Part shown: positions 51,938-63,642 of the stretch, piece after piece | How the letters are laid out: each line of letters begins with the position of its first letter | Numbering within the stretch: position 1 is the first letter of the stretch | Assembly (NCBI RefSeq): GCF_902706035.1 | Contig: NZ_CACSJA010000013.1 | Coordinates: 1 to 64,000, forward strand | DNA from: Pantoea sp. 18069 | GTDB taxonomy: Bacteria > Pseudomonadota > Gammaproteobacteria > Burkholderiales > Burkholderiaceae_C | Direction: 5' to 3' | DNA length: 64,000 bases | The notes under the pieces: model-generated | What the model was told of the DNA's origin: nothing | Seen by the model: only the letters and a program-made list of their open reading frames with translations | Database searches by the model: none | Position numbers and translations under genes: made by a program

Positions 51938-53971
51938 TTACTTGTTGAGCCACACGAAGTAGGTCATGAGCAGGAAGATGCCCAGGATCATGACCAACGC
52001 GTAGTGGTAGATATAGCCGGTCTGCAGGGCACGCGCCCAGGCAGCGATGCGCGCAACGATCTTCCAGGAACCGTTGACCACGGCGCCATCGATGATGGCC
52101 TGGTCGCCGACCTTCCACAGGACCGTGCCCAGGGCACGCGTTCCGCGGGCCAGCACGTTCTCGTTGAACCAGTCGAGGTAGTACTTGTTCTCGAGCAGGT
52201 TGAAGATGGGCATGCAGCTGCGCTTGATCGCCGCCGGCAGCGCCGGGTTGACCATGTACATGTAGTAGGACAGTGCCACGCCTGCGAGGGCCAGCCAGAA
52301 CGGCGCCGTCTGCAGACCGTGGATGGCCATGGCCATCGCACCGTGGAACATGCCTGCGATGCCGGCCATCGCGCCGTGCTTGGCGCCGTCGACGGTGATC
52401 ACGCCGTCGAAGAACGAGCCGAACAGCATGTGGTCGATGGTGAAGTAGCCCACGAGCACCGAAGGAATCGCCAGCAGCACCAGCGGCACGGTCACGACCC
52501 AGGGCGACTCATGCGGCTTGGCATCGTGGCCATGGCCGTGGTGGTCGTCATGCGCGTGGTGGTCGTCATGGTGCGCATCCGGGTTCTGGTCGTAGCGTTC
52601 CTTGCCATGGAAGACCAGGAAGTACATGCGGAACGAGTAGAACGCGGTCACGAACACACCGGCGAGCACGGCGAAGTGCGCGAAACCGGCAGCCGGTAGG
52701 TTGCTGAAGTGCACCGCCTCGATGATCATGTCCTTGGAGTAGAAGCCCGAGAACAGCGGCGTGCCGATCAGGGCCAGCGAGCCCAGCAGCGAGGTGATCC
52801 AGGTGATGGGCATGTACTTGCGCACGCCACCCATCCAGCGCATGTCCTGGTTGTGGTGCAGGCCCATGATGACCGAACCGGCGCCAAGGAACAGCAGCGC
52901 CTTGAAGAACGCGTGGGTCATCAGGTGGAACACCGCGACCGAGTAGGCCGACGCGCCCAGCGCCACGGTCATGTAGCCCAGCTGCGACAGCGTCGAGTAG
53001 GCGACGACGCGCTTGATGTCGGTCTGGATGATGCCCAGGAAGCCCATGAACAGCGCGGTGATCGCACCGATGATCAGGATGAAGTTCAGCGCCGTGTCCG
53101 ACAGCTCGAACAGGGGCGACATGCGCGACACCATGAAGATGCCGGCCGTGACCATGGTCGCGGCGTGGATCAGCGCGGAAATGGGGGTCGGGCCTTCCAT
53201 CGAGTCCGGCAGCCAGACGTGCAGCGGGAACTGCGCCGACTTGCCCATCGCGCCGATGAACAGGCAGATGCAGATCACGGTGATCAGCATCCAGTCCGTG
53301 CCGGGGAAGCTCAAGGCGCCCAGTTCCTGCGACTTGGCGAAGATCTCGGTGTAGTTGAGCGTGCCCGCATAGGCGCCGATCAGGCCGATGCCCAGGATGA
53401 AGCCGAAGTCGCCGACGCGGTTGACCAGGAAGGCCTTCATGTTGGCGAAGATGGCCGTGGGCTTGTTGTACCAGAAGCCGATCAGCAGGTAGGACACCAG
53501 GCCCACGGCTTCCCAGCCGAAGAACAGCTGCAGCAGGTTGTTGCTCATCACCAGCATCAGCATGGAGAAGGTGAACAACGAGATGTAGGCGAAGAAACGG
53601 TTGTAGCCGTCGTCTTCCTTCATGTAGCCCATGGTGTAGATATGCACCATCAGCGAGACGAAGGTCACGACGACCATCATCATCGCGGTGATGCTGTCGA
53701 CCAGGAAGCCGACTTCCATCTTCAGGCCGCCGACCACCATCCAGGTGTAGAGCGTGTCGTTGAAGCTGGCGCCGTCCATGGCCACGCTCTTGAGCGTGAA
53801 CGCGGAGATCACGAAGGCGATCAGCACGCCGAGGATGGTCAGCGTGTGGCTGGCTGCGCGGCCGATGCGGTTGCCGCCAAAGGCCGTGCCGAACAGGCCG
53901 GCGAGCACAGAGCCCACCAGCGGTGCCAGGGGCACGGCCAGCAGGGTGGATGCGGAGAGGGTTTGACTCAT
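51938..53971 (-). CDS. nuoL: NADH-quinone oxidoreductase subunit L
   Basis: 677-residue membrane subunit with antiporter domain and C-terminal lateral helix. Landmarks: FGWEAVGLVSYLLIGFWY, KSAQFPLHVWLPDSMEGPTPISALIHAATMVTAGI and TDIKRVVAYSTLSQLGYM. A histidine/aspartate-rich loop (about residues 461-488, DNA about 52507-52590) interrupts the C-terminal part. I start at the ATG at 53969-53971, MSQTLSASTLLAVP; the frame runs about 36 codons further upstream without similarity. It lies 28 bases after nuoK. Confidence 0.97.
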   Translation of the reverse strand: MSQTLSASTLLAVPLAPLVGSVLAGLFGTAFGGNRIGRAASHTLTILGVLIAFVISAFTLKSVAMDGASFNDTLYTWMVVGGLKMEVGFLVDSITAMMMVVVTFVSLMVHIYTMGYMKEDDGYNRFFAYISLFTFSMLMLVMSNNLLQLFFGWEAVGLVSYLLIGFWYNKPTAIFANMKAFLVNRVGDFGFILGIGLIGAYAGTLNYTEIFAKSQELGALSFPGTDWMLITVICICLFIGAMGKSAQFPLHVWLPDSMEGPTPISALIHAATMVTAGIFMVSRMSPLFELSDTALNFILIIGAITALFMGFLGIIQTDIKRVVAYSTLSQLGYMTVALGASAYSVAVFHLMTHAFFKALLFLGAGSVIMGLHHNQDMRWMGGVRKYMPITWITSLLGSLALIGTPLFSGFYSKDMIIEAVHFSNLPAAGFAHFAVLAGVFVTAFYSFRMYFLVFHGKERYDQNPDAHHDDHHAHDDHHGHGHDAKPHESPWVVTVPLVLLAIPSVLVGYFTIDHMLFGSFFDGVITVDGAKHGAMAGIAGMFHGAMAMAIHGLQTAPFWLALAGVALSYYMYMVNPALPAAIKRSCMPIFNLLENKYYLDWFNENVLARGTRALGTVLWKVGDQAIIDGAVVNGSWKIVARIAAWARALQTGYIYHYALVMILGIFLLMTYFVWLNK

Positions 53972-53999
53972 TCTGGAGAACCTTGCAAGTTGCGGCCGC

Positions 54000-54308
54000 T
54001 CAACCCTTGAGGGTGTTGAGATCTTCCGCGTTGATGCTGGACTTGTTACGGAACAGCAACACCAAGATGGCCAGGCCAATCGCCGATTCCGCAGCGGCCA
54101 CGGTCAGGATGAAGAACACGAACACCTGGCCGTGCATGTCACCCAGATAGTGGGAGAAGGCCACGAAATTCATGTTCACGGCCAGCAGCATCAGCTCGAT
54201 GGCCATGAGCAGAACGATCAGGTTTCTGCGGTTCAGAAAAATGCCGATGACAGCGATGGCGAACAGCATCGCCCCCAGTGTCAGGAAATGCCCGAGTGTG
54301 AGCGTCAT
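54000..54308 (-). CDS. nuoK: NADH-quinone oxidoreductase subunit K
   Basis: 102-residue membrane subunit with three helices. Conserved features: [38 protein letters not shown] with the membrane Glu residues, and [18 protein letters not shown]. Its ATG overlaps the nuoJ stop by four bases (ATGA), so translation is coupled. Confidence 0.97.
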   Translation of the reverse strand: MTLTLGHFLTLGAMLFAIAVIGIFLNRRNLIVLLMAIELMLLAVNMNFVAFSHYLGDMHGQVFVFFILTVAAAESAIGLAILVLLFRNKSSINAEDLNTLKG

Positions 54309-54991
54309 GCCTTTGTCTCCTGCGCAGCGGCGTTGCCTGCGTCCTCTGGTCCTTGCGCATCTACCTGCGGCGCGCGCGTTGCCGCCACCTTCACCAGTCG
54401 CACGCGGTCTTCGGCGCGCACGCGGATCTGCTGGGCGGGGTTGATCGCCTTGCTGTCCTTGCGCTTGCGCAAGGTCAGCGCGATCGCGGCGATCATCGCC
54501 ACCAGCAGGATCGTGGCCGCGATTTCCACCGGATACAGGTATTCGGTGTACAGCAGGCGACCGAGCTCCTTGGTGTTGGAATACGGCTCGAGTTGGCCCG
54601 CGGCATTGAGCACCATGGCCGGCACGGCCTTGGGTTCATCGATGCTGCTGAAGCCGCCCATGAGCACCATGCCCATTTCGAACACGATCAGCACGCCGAT
54701 GAAGGCGGCCAGCGGGAAATGCTTCCAGAATCCCTGGCGCAGCGCGTCGATGCGGATGTCCAGCATCATCACCACGAACAGGAACAGCACCATCACCGCG
54801 CCCAGATAGACCAGCACCAGCGCAATCGCGAGGAACTCGGCCTTGAGCAGCAGCCAGATGGCCGCGGCCTGGGAGAAAGCCAGGATCAGGTTGAGCACGG
54901 CGTGCACGGGGTTGCGCGCCGTGACCACGCGGAAGGCTGCGACCAGCAGCACCACCGCGAACAGATAGAAAAAAGCAGTTTTGGCGTCCAT
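54305..54991 (-). CDS. nuoJ: NADH-quinone oxidoreductase subunit J
   Basis: 228-residue membrane subunit with about five helices ([30 protein letters not shown] at the N-terminus, and [20 protein letters not shown], the typical NuoJ pi-bulge region). The C-terminal 50 residues are a hydrophilic, Arg/Lys- and Ala-rich tail, longer than in E. coli. Four-base overlap with nuoK; 33 bases after nuoI. Confidence 0.96.
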   Translation of the reverse strand: MDAKTAFFYLFAVVLLVAAFRVVTARNPVHAVLNLILAFSQAAAIWLLLKAEFLAIALVLVYLGAVMVLFLFVVMMLDIRIDALRQGFWKHFPLAAFIGVLIVFEMGMVLMGGFSSIDEPKAVPAMVLNAAGQLEPYSNTKELGRLLYTEYLYPVEIAATILLVAMIAAIALTLRKRKDSKAINPAQQIRVRAEDRVRLVKVAATRAPQVDAQGPEDAGNAAAQETKA

Positions 54992-55024
54992 GAATCGGGT
55001 CTTCTTGGGTGTTCAGGCGCCGCT

Positions 55025-55534
55025 TCAGCGGTACTTGGCATCGGCCGCGCGGGCGGCGGCGATGTCGGCTTCGTAGCGGTCGCCAACGGCCAGCAACATG
55101 TCCTTGGTGAAGTACAGGTCACCGCGTTTCTCGCCGTGGTATTCAAAGATGTGCGTCTCGACGATCGAGTCGACCGGGCAGCTCTCTTCGCAGAAGCCGC
55201 AGAAGATGCACTTGGTCAGGTCGATGTCGTAGCGGTTGGTGCGGCGCGAACCGTCATCGCGCACTTCCGACTCGATGGTGATCGCCAGCGCGGGGCACAC
55301 GGCTTCGCACAGCTTGCACGCAATGCAGCGCTCTTCGCCGTTGTCGTAACGACGCAGCGCATGCAGACCGCGAAAACGCGGCGACTGGGGCGTCTTCTCT
55401 TCGGGAAACTCCACCGTCACCTTGCGGCGAAAAGTGTAGCGTCCCGTCAGAGCCATGCCCTTGACCAGCTCCCAGAGCATGAAGCTCTTGAAGAAATCCT
55501 TGATAGAAAAAGGTGTAGCAGCAACAGCAGCCAT
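55025..55534 (-). CDS. nuoI: NADH-quinone oxidoreductase subunit I
   Basis: 169-residue peripheral arm subunit carrying two [4Fe-4S] clusters (N6a and N6b). Ligand sets [12 protein letters not shown] and [14 protein letters not shown] are complete. The N-terminal helix region (about 9-30) is the membrane-contact segment, and [17 protein letters not shown] is conserved. It lies 12 bases after nuoH. Confidence 0.97.
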   Translation of the reverse strand: MAAVAATPFSIKDFFKSFMLWELVKGMALTGRYTFRRKVTVEFPEEKTPQSPRFRGLHALRRYDNGEERCIACKLCEAVCPALAITIESEVRDDGSRRTNRYDIDLTKCIFCGFCEESCPVDSIVETHIFEYHGEKRGDLYFTKDMLLAVGDRYEADIAAARAADAKYR

Positions 55535-55546
55535 TTGTGTCCCCGC

Positions 55547-56623
55547 TTATTTCCAGATATTCCAAGGCGAGTGCAACCATGCACCCACGATGACCAGCCA
55601 CACCAGGGTGACCGGGATAAAAATCTTCCAGCCCAGACGCATGATCTGGTCGTAACGGAAGCGCGGGAAGGTGGCGCGGATCCAGATGAACATCGACACG
55701 ACGACGAAGGTCTTGATACCCAGCCAGATCCAGCCGGGAATGAACGACAGGAACTCGAACGGTGGCAGCCAGCCGCCGAGGAACATCAGCACGGCCAGGA
55801 TGGACACCAGCCACATGCTGGCGTATTCGGCCAGGAAGAAGACCGCGAAGCCCATGCCCGAGTACTCGACCATGTGACCGGCGACGATTTCCGCTTCGCC
55901 TTCGACCACGTCGAACGGATGGCGGTTGACTTCGGCCACGCCCGAGATCAGGTAGACCAGGAAGATAGGGAACAGCGGCAGCCAGTTCCACGACAGCAGG
56001 CCCACGCCCATGCTCGCGGCCATGCCCTGGCCCTGGCTCAGCACCACCGATGTCAGGTTCATGCTGCCCGAGACCATGATCACCACCAGGAAGCAGAAGC
56101 CCATGGCGATTTCATAGCTGACCATCTGCGCGGAAGCGCGCAGCGCACCGAGGAAGGCGTACTTCGAGTTCGATGCCCAGCCGGCGATGATCACGCCATA
56201 GACTTCGATCGACATGATGGCCATCATCAGCAGAATGCCGGCGTTGACGTTGGCCAGCGCGACATCGGGGCCGAAAGGAATCACCACCCAGGCCGCGAGG
56301 GCCGGCATGATGGCCATGACGGGGCCGAGGAAGAACAGGCCCTTGCTCGCGGCCGTGGGCTGGATGATTTCCTTGGTCAGCAGCTTGATGCCGTCGGCCA
56401 GGGGTTGCAGCAGACCGAAGGGGCCGACGCGGTTGGGACCGTAGCGCACCTGCATGAAGCCCAGCAGCTTGCGCTCCCAGAGCGTCAGGTAGGCCACGGC
56501 GCCCATCAGCGGCGCGACGATGCAGACGATCTTCAGCAGGATCCAGAGCACGGGCCAGACCGCAGCGGTCCACCAGGCGGCGGACACCAGGCCCAGGCCG
56601 CCGTTGTAGATGGCGTCGATCAT
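55547..56623 (-). CDS. nuoH: NADH-quinone oxidoreductase subunit H
   Basis: 358-residue membrane subunit forming the quinone chamber with NuoB and NuoD. Landmarks: [42 protein letters not shown] (about 43-84) and the conserved [23 protein letters not shown] acidic loop. Its start overlaps the nuoG stop by four bases. Confidence 0.97.
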   Translation of the reverse strand: MIDAIYNGGLGLVSAAWWTAAVWPVLWILLKIVCIVAPLMGAVAYLTLWERKLLGFMQVRYGPNRVGPFGLLQPLADGIKLLTKEIIQPTAASKGLFFLGPVMAIMPALAAWVVIPFGPDVALANVNAGILLMMAIMSIEVYGVIIAGWASNSKYAFLGALRASAQMVSYEIAMGFCFLVVIMVSGSMNLTSVVLSQGQGMAASMGVGLLSWNWLPLFPIFLVYLISGVAEVNRHPFDVVEGEAEIVAGHMVEYSGMGFAVFFLAEYASMWLVSILAVLMFLGGWLPPFEFLSFIPGWIWLGIKTFVVVSMFIWIRATFPRFRYDQIMRLGWKIFIPVTLVWLVIVGAWLHSPWNIWK

Positions 56624-58734
56624 GCGGCACCTCCGTCACGGACCAGACGTGCGTCCGCCGTCAATTGCAGGGAAGCCGCGCGGCGCACCAGGCCGTCGAG
56701 CTGGTAGATGCTCGCCACGACCGGCTCGGCCATGGCTTCGCGGCGCACGGCCAAAGGCGCGAGCGCGGCGTTGTTCAAACTCTCGGCAGGCACCTGCGAT
56801 GCTCCTTGCGCAATTTCGGCCAACACTTCCTGGGCCGTTTCGTAGGCCATGCCAGGCACGTCCAGCAGATTGGCCAGCACACGCAGGACTTTCCAGCCCG
56901 GGCGCGTATCTTCGAGCGGACGCACGACGGCGTGGAAGCTCTGGATCAGGCCTCCGGCATTCACGAACGTACCCGGGGTTTCCGAGAACGGCGCGATCGG
57001 CAGCAGCACGTCGCTGATGTCCATGTTGGCCTTGAACGGGCTCAGCGTGACCACCATCTGCGCACCGGCCAGGCCGTTGGCACCGGCCGCCGCGTCCAAC
57101 GCGGGTTCGGTGTTGAGCAGCAGCGCAGCCTTGAGGCCACCCGCGGCCAGCATCTGGCCGGCATTCAAACCACCGCGCTGCGGCTGGGCCTTGACCCATT
57201 GCGCGCCCACGGTGTTCGCGGCTTCGGTCAGGTAGCCTACGCTGGCGCCGGTCTGCGCGCCAATCCACTGCGCCAGGGCCAGCAGGCTGGCCGCATGCGC
57301 ATGGTGGGCAGCGGCATTGCCGAGCAAGATGGCCTTGCGCTCGCCCGACAGCAGGGCCTTGGCGATCGCCTGGGCCTGGTCGTTCGAGGCGGCAGGCAGC
57401 ACGGGTGCGTCCACGCCCTTTTCCTGGGCCACGGCCGCGGCCACGTCGGCCAGTGCCTGTTCCCAGTCGCAAGCGTTGACCACGGACTGGGCGACGGGCA
57501 TGGCCCAGTCGTATTCCTGGCCGTTGATGGCGTGCACCTTGCAGCCCTTGCGCGTCGCCTGGCGGATACGCTGGGCGAACAGGGGATGGTCCTTGCGCAG
57601 GTTCGAGCCCACGATCAGCGCCGATTGCAGCAGCGACAGCGAGGCCACCGAAGTGCCCAGCCATTGCACGCCCGCGGCGGGCGCGAATTCGGCGTGGCGC
57701 AGGCGGTGGTCGATGTTGTCGCTGCCCAGGCCGCGCAGCAGCTGGCCCGCGAGATGCAGCTCTTCGAGCGTGCTGTGCGGGCTCACGAGCGCACCGATGG
57801 AATTCGCGCCATGGTCCTGCTTGATCTGCTGCAGGCCGTTGGCCACGTATTCGAGGGCCGTCTGCCAGTCGACTTCCTTCCACGCGCCGCCCTGCTTGAG
57901 CATGGGACGGGTCAGGCGCTGGTCGCTGTTGAGGGCTTCGTACGAGAAACGGTCGCGGTCGGCGATCCAGCATTCGTTGACGGCGTCGTTCTCCAGCGGC
58001 AGAACGCGCATCACGCGGTGGTTCTTGACCTGGACGATCAGGTTGGCACCGGTCGAATCATGCGGGCTCACCGACTTGCGGCGCGACAGCTCCCAGGTCC
58101 GGGCGCTGTAGCGGAAAGGCTTGCTGGTCAACGCGCCCACGGGGCAGATGTCGATCATGTTGCCCGAGAGTTCGGAGTCTATCGTGTCGCCGGCCACCGT
58201 GGTGATCTCGGAGTGCTCGCCGCGGTGGATCATGCCCAGTTCCATCACGCCGGCCACTTCCTGGCCAAAGCGCACGCAACGGGTGCAGTGGATGCAGCGC
58301 GTCATTTCCTGCATGGAAATCAGCGGGCCCACATCCTTGTTGAACACCACGCGCTTTTCTTCCTCATAGCGCGAGGAGCTGCCGCCATAGCCCACGGCCA
58401 GGTCCTGCAGCTGGCATTCACCGCCCTGATCGCAGATCGGGCAGTCCAGCGGGTGGTTGATGAGCAAAAACTCCATCACCGACTGCTGGGCCTTGATGGC
58501 CTTTTCGCTCTTGGTGCGCACGATCATGCCCTGCGTCACCGGCGTGGCGCAGGCGGGCATGGGCTTGGGTGCCTTTTCCACGTCGACCAGGCACATGCGG
58601 CAGTTCGCCGCAATGGAAAGCTTCTTGTGGTAACAGAAGTGAGGAATGTAGGTACCGGCCTTCTCGGCGGCATGCATGACCATGCTGCCCTCGGTAATCT
58701 CTACCTTCTGACCGTCCAGTTCAATTTCAACCAT
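56620..58734 (-). CDS. nuoG: NADH-quinone oxidoreductase subunit G
   Basis: 704-residue peripheral arm subunit (shorter than the 908-residue E. coli NuoG, the size of the beta/alpha-proteobacterial form). N-terminal [2Fe-2S] ferredoxin region ([20 protein letters not shown], later [10 protein letters not shown]), then a CxxxC-type cluster in [17 protein letters not shown] and the N5 HxxCxxC ligands. The molybdopterin-oxidoreductase-like half follows but is degenerate and binds no Mo, as known for the family. Complete. It is 15 bases after nuoF. Confidence 0.96.
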   Translation of the reverse strand: MVEIELDGQKVEITEGSMVMHAAEKAGTYIPHFCYHKKLSIAANCRMCLVDVEKAPKPMPACATPVTQGMIVRTKSEKAIKAQQSVMEFLLINHPLDCPICDQGGECQLQDLAVGYGGSSSRYEEEKRVVFNKDVGPLISMQEMTRCIHCTRCVRFGQEVAGVMELGMIHRGEHSEITTVAGDTIDSELSGNMIDICPVGALTSKPFRYSARTWELSRRKSVSPHDSTGANLIVQVKNHRVMRVLPLENDAVNECWIADRDRFSYEALNSDQRLTRPMLKQGGAWKEVDWQTALEYVANGLQQIKQDHGANSIGALVSPHSTLEELHLAGQLLRGLGSDNIDHRLRHAEFAPAAGVQWLGTSVASLSLLQSALIVGSNLRKDHPLFAQRIRQATRKGCKVHAINGQEYDWAMPVAQSVVNACDWEQALADVAAAVAQEKGVDAPVLPAASNDQAQAIAKALLSGERKAILLGNAAAHHAHAASLLALAQWIGAQTGASVGYLTEAANTVGAQWVKAQPQRGGLNAGQMLAAGGLKAALLLNTEPALDAAAGANGLAGAQMVVTLSPFKANMDISDVLLPIAPFSETPGTFVNAGGLIQSFHAVVRPLEDTRPGWKVLRVLANLLDVPGMAYETAQEVLAEIAQGASQVPAESLNNAALAPLAVRREAMAEPVVASIYQLDGLVRRAASLQLTADARLVRDGGAA

Positions 58735-58749
58735 ATGCTTGTCTCGCGA

Positions 58750-60108
58750 TCAGGCCGCCGTGGCGGTCTGCTTGGAAGCGCTCTGGATCTTCGCTTCAAA
58801 CTCTGGGCGGAAATGCTTGATCATGGCGCGCACCGGCATGGCAGCCGCATCGCCCAGCGCACAGATCGTGCGCCCCATGATGTTCACGGACACCGAGTCC
58901 AACAGCTCGATATCCTCAGGCCGGCCTTGGCCGTTCTGAATACGGTGGACCACGCGCCACAGCCAGCCCGTGCCTTCACGGCAAGGCGTGCACTGGCCGC
59001 AGGATTCGTGCGAATAGAAGTACGACAGGCGCAGCAGGCACTCGACCATGTCGCGCGAATCGTCCATGACGATCACCGCGCCCGAGCCCAGCATGGAGCC
59101 GGCCTTGGCGATCGAGTCGTAGTCCATCGTGCACTGCATGATCACGTCGGCGGGCAGCACGGGCGACGACGAGCCGCCGGGGATCACCGCCTTGAGCGTG
59201 CGACCCTTGCGCACGCCACCGGCGAGCTCGAGCAGCTTGGAGAACGGCGTGCCCATGGGCACTTCGTAGTTGCCCGGCAGCTCGACGTCACCGCTGACCG
59301 AATAGATCTTGGTGCCGCCGTTGTTGGGCTTGCCGCATTCGAGGTAGGCCTGGCCGCCGTTGCGGATGATCCAGGGCACGGCCGCGAAGGTTTCGGTGTT
59401 GTTGATGGTCGTCGGCTTGCCGTACAGGCCGAAGCTCGCGGGGAACGGCGGCTTGAAACGCGGCTGGCCCTTCTTGCCTTCGAGCGACTCGAGCAGCGCG
59501 GTTTCCTCGCCGCAGATGTAGGCGCCAAAACCGTGGTGGGCGTGCAGCTCGAAGCTGAAGCTGCTGCCCATGATGCGGTCACCGAGGAAGCCGGCTTCGC
59601 GGGCTTCTTCCAGCGCGGCTTCGAAGCGTTCATAGACTTCGAAGATTTCGCCGTGGATGTAGTTGTAGCCCAGCGTGATGCCCATGGCGTAGGCCGCAAT
59701 GGCCATGCCTTCGATCACGATGTGCGGGTTGAACATCAGGATGTCGCGGTCCTTGCAGGTGCCGGGCTCGCCCTCGTCGGAGTTGCACACCAGGTGCTTC
59801 TGACCGGGGAACTGGCGGGGCATGAAGCTCCACTTGAGGCCCGTGGGAAAGCCCGCGCCGCCGCGCCCGCGCAGGCCCGACTCCTTGACGGTGGCAATCA
59901 CCTGGTCCTGGGTCAGGCCTTCGCCGCCGTCCTGGGCCAGGATCTTGCGCAGGGCCTGGTAGCCGCCGCGCGCGACATAGTCCTTGAGCGACCAGTTGCT
60001 GCCGTCCAGACCCGCATAGATCTGGGGCTCGATGTGGCGGTCATGGAAGCAGGTCTCGTTGCCCGAAGACGCAAAGCGGGCGAGGACGTCTTGTGCTGCC
60101 TGGCTCAT
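58750..60108 (-). CDS. nuoF: NADH-quinone oxidoreductase subunit F
   Basis: 452-residue flavoprotein that oxidises NADH through FMN and the N3 cluster. Motifs: [16 protein letters not shown] (NADH/FMN-binding), [31 protein letters not shown], and [11 protein letters not shown] for the [4Fe-4S] ligands. The start at 60106-60108 overlaps the nuoE stop (ATGA); the longer open frame upstream is nuoE in another frame. Complete. Confidence 0.97.
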   Translation of the reverse strand: MSQAAQDVLARFASSGNETCFHDRHIEPQIYAGLDGSNWSLKDYVARGGYQALRKILAQDGGEGLTQDQVIATVKESGLRGRGGAGFPTGLKWSFMPRQFPGQKHLVCNSDEGEPGTCKDRDILMFNPHIVIEGMAIAAYAMGITLGYNYIHGEIFEVYERFEAALEEAREAGFLGDRIMGSSFSFELHAHHGFGAYICGEETALLESLEGKKGQPRFKPPFPASFGLYGKPTTINNTETFAAVPWIIRNGGQAYLECGKPNNGGTKIYSVSGDVELPGNYEVPMGTPFSKLLELAGGVRKGRTLKAVIPGGSSSPVLPADVIMQCTMDYDSIAKAGSMLGSGAVIVMDDSRDMVECLLRLSYFYSHESCGQCTPCREGTGWLWRVVHRIQNGQGRPEDIELLDSVSVNIMGRTICALGDAAAMPVRAMIKHFRPEFEAKIQSASKQTATAA

Positions 60109-60592
60109 GCTTGGCCTTCCGCGGCACGCAGGCCGTCGACCAGCTCGTCGAGCTTTTCGTTGGTCATGAAGCTGCACATGCAGCGGTCGTTGACCAGCAT
60201 CACCGGCGAGTCGGCGCAGGCGCCCAGGCACTCGGATTGCTGCAGCGTGAACATGCCGTCGGCCGTGGTCTCGCCCATCTTGATGCCCAGCTTGGACTCG
60301 AGGTGGTGCAGCGCCTTGTAGCCGTCGCGCAGCTGGCACGGCAGGTTGGTGCAGACGTTGAGCTTGTACTTGCCCGTGGGCTGCTGGTTGTACATGTTGT
60401 AGAACGTGGTCACTTCATGCACGGCGATCTGGGGCATGCCCAGGTAGTCGGCAATGATGGCCTCGTTCTCGGCGCTGACCCAGCCCTCTTCCTGCTGGAC
60501 GATGGACAGACAGGCCATCACAGCCGATTGTTTCTGGTCGGCCGGGTACTTGGCCACCTCGCGCGCAAAGCGCGCTTTAGTCGCTTCAGTCA

Positions 60593-60596
<4 letters not shown>
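60105..60596 (-). CDS. nuoE: NADH-quinone oxidoreductase subunit E
   Basis: 163-residue thioredoxin-like subunit with the N1a [2Fe-2S] cluster: CTNLPC (about 82-87) and CLGACADSP (about 123-131) supply the four cysteines. The helical N-terminus ([23 protein letters not shown]) is normal. Start at 60594-60596, overlapping the nuoD stop; a second ATG is the next codon. Confidence 0.96.
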
Positions 60597-61846
<1,250 letters not shown>

Positions 61847-61875
61847 GTGCGTCTACTCGAGAGGTGCGGAGCACC

Positions 61876-62487
61876 TCAATGCAGGCCTCCGTATTTCTCT
61901 TCGCGGATGATGCGCGGCGTGACTTCACGCGGCTCGATGCTGACGGGCTGGTACACCACGCGGCGCTGCTCTGCGTCATAGCGCATCTCTACATGGCCGG
62001 AAAGCGGGAAGTCCTTGCGGAACGGATGGCCGATGAAACCATAATCGGTCAGGATGCGGCGCAAGTCGTTGTGACCATCGAACACGATGCCGAACAGATC
62101 GAAGGCCTCGCGCTCGAACCAGTTGGCCGATGCCCAGAGGTCGCTGACCGAAGCCACGACCGGAAAATCGTCATCGGGGCAGAACACGCGCACACGCACG
62201 CGCTGGTTCAGGCTCACCGACAGCAGGTGCGACACCGCGGCATAGCGCAGGCCGTCGCGGCCGACTTCGGCGTAGGCCGAGTAGTCGAGGCCACACAGGT
62301 CGATCAGCTGCTCGAAGCGGCAGTCGGTGTGGTCCTTGAGCAACGACATGGCCTGCAGGTAATGCGCTGCGGCCACTTCGACGGTCACTTCACCCAGGGC
62401 CACGGTCACGCTGCGGGCGTGATCGCCCAAAGCAGCAGCCACCAGATCCCGAAGTTTTTCGGGCTGAATTGCAATTGCGGTCATCAT
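61876..62487 (-). CDS. nuoC: NADH-quinone oxidoreductase subunit C
   Basis: 203-residue peripheral subunit. Conserved core: [65 protein letters not shown], ending near the PREVTPR segment. Start ambiguous between ATGs at 62485-62487 and 62482-62484; AAAGGG is six bases before the latter. It is not fused to nuoD, unlike in E. coli. Confidence 0.96.
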   Translation of the reverse strand: MMTAIAIQPEKLRDLVAAALGDHARSVTVALGEVTVEVAAAHYLQAMSLLKDHTDCRFEQLIDLCGLDYSAYAEVGRDGLRYAAVSHLLSVSLNQRVRVRVFCPDDDFPVVASVSDLWASANWFEREAFDLFGIVFDGHNDLRRILTDYGFIGHPFRKDFPLSGHVEMRYDAEQRRVVYQPVSIEPREVTPRIIREEKYGGLH

Positions 62488-62494
62488 CAACCCT

Positions 62495-62974
62495 TTAGAC
62501 GCGAGCGATGGTATGGGTGCGGCGAATCTTCTGCTGCAGTTGGATGATCCCGTAGATCAGTGCTTCCGCGGTTGGCGGGCAACCGGGCACATAGACATCC
62601 ACCGGGACAATGCGGTCGCAACCGCGCACCACGGAATAGCTGTAATGGTAGTAACCACCACCATTTGCGCAAGAGCCCATGGAAATGACCCAGCGCGGCT
62701 CCGACATCTGGTCATAGACCTTGCGCAGCGCCGGGGCCATCTTGTTGCACAGCGTACCGGCAACAATCATCAGGTCCGACTGCCGGGGGCTGGCACGGAA
62801 CACCTCGGCGCCGAAACGGCCCAGGTCATAGCGCGCTGCCGCGGCATGCATCATTTCGACCGCGCAGCAGGCCAGACCAAAAGTCATGGGCCACAGCGAA
62901 CCGGTCTTGGCCCAATTCACCACGGAGTCATAACTCGTGGTGATGAAGCCTTCCTTCATCACGCCTTCGATCAT
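62495..62974 (-). CDS. nuoB: NADH-quinone oxidoreductase subunit B
   Basis: 159-residue subunit holding the N2 [4Fe-4S] cluster next to the quinone site. Ligands are in [11 protein letters not shown] (adjacent cysteines), [12 protein letters not shown] and [25 protein letters not shown] is conserved. It is followed closely by nuoC and preceded by nuoA. Confidence 0.97.
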   Translation of the reverse strand: MIEGVMKEGFITTSYDSVVNWAKTGSLWPMTFGLACCAVEMMHAAAARYDLGRFGAEVFRASPRQSDLMIVAGTLCNKMAPALRKVYDQMSEPRWVISMGSCANGGGYYHYSYSVVRGCDRIVPVDVYVPGCPPTAEALIYGIIQLQQKIRRTHTIARV

Positions 62975-62997
62975 CGTGTTTCCTTATTGAATGCCGG

Positions 62998-63357
62998 TCA
63001 TTCCCAGTCCAGCGCACCTTTTTTCCACTCGTAGGCAAAGCCCACGACCAGAATGGCCAGAAAGATCACGACAGCGACGAAACCTGCCAGACCCACCTCT
63101 TGAAGCGACACTGCCCAAGGAAGGAGAAAAGCGATTTCCAAATCAAACAGGATGAACAGGATGGCCACGAGGTAGTAGCGCACGTCGAATTTCATACGTG
63201 CGTCCTCGAAGGCTTCAAAGCCGCATTCGTAGGGGGAATTCTTGGCAGCATCCGGGCGATTGGGGCCAAGCAGATAGCCCAACGCCAAAGGCAGAATGCC
63301 AATCGATGCACCTACCAGGATGAACAGAAGAACGGGAAGATACTGATCGATGTTCAT
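62998..63357 (-). CDS. nuoA: NADH-quinone oxidoreductase subunit A
   Basis: 119-residue membrane subunit, first gene of the leftward nuo operon. Three helices; the conserved loop [42 protein letters not shown] (about 43-84) with its Asp and Glu residues is intact. The operon lies downstream of tRNA-Leu, and its promoter should be in 63358-63435. Confidence 0.97.
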   Translation of the reverse strand: MNIDQYLPVLLFILVGASIGILPLALGYLLGPNRPDAAKNSPYECGFEAFEDARMKFDVRYYLVAILFILFDLEIAFLLPWAVSLQEVGLAGFVAVVIFLAILVVGFAYEWKKGALDWE

Positions 63358-63435
63358 CTGGGGCTCACACCTTCATCAAAGGCACGCCCAGTCACGATCA
63401 CAGCCTGATCATCTGGGCAGGCTTTGTATATATTA

Positions 63436-63520
63436 TGGTGCCGTCGGCGAGACTCGAACTCGCACAGCTTTCGCCACTACCCCCTCAAGATAGCGTGTCT
63501 ACCAATTTCACCACGACGGC
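63436..63520 (-). tRNA. leuT: tRNA-Leu(GAG)
   Basis: 85-nt tRNA with CCA encoded at its 3' end. The minus strand folds to a class II tRNA: acceptor stem GCCGTCG pairing with CGACGGC, D-arm with AATTGGTAGAC, anticodon stem CTATC/GGTAG around loop TTGAGGG (anticodon GAG, reading CUC and CUU), a variable arm and GTTCGAGTC T-loop. Location between secG and nuoA is the common betaproteobacterial arrangement. The gene symbol is descriptive only. Confidence 0.95.
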
Positions 63521-63642
63521 TTCTTCTCAATCTTTTTTTCCGGGAAGCTAGAGGTACCTTACAAAGGCTTTGACCTCCCGATCAATCTAAGTATTCTACT
63601 CTGAAAAACCCCTACTAAAAGAGATTTCTCAGATTTTTCAAA

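Noticed and set aside
56665..60321. A 1,218-codon plus-strand open frame opposite nuoG-nuoF
   Set aside because: It mirrors the real minus-strand nuo genes in high-GC DNA, which produce long antisense frames. No domain, no ribosome-binding site.
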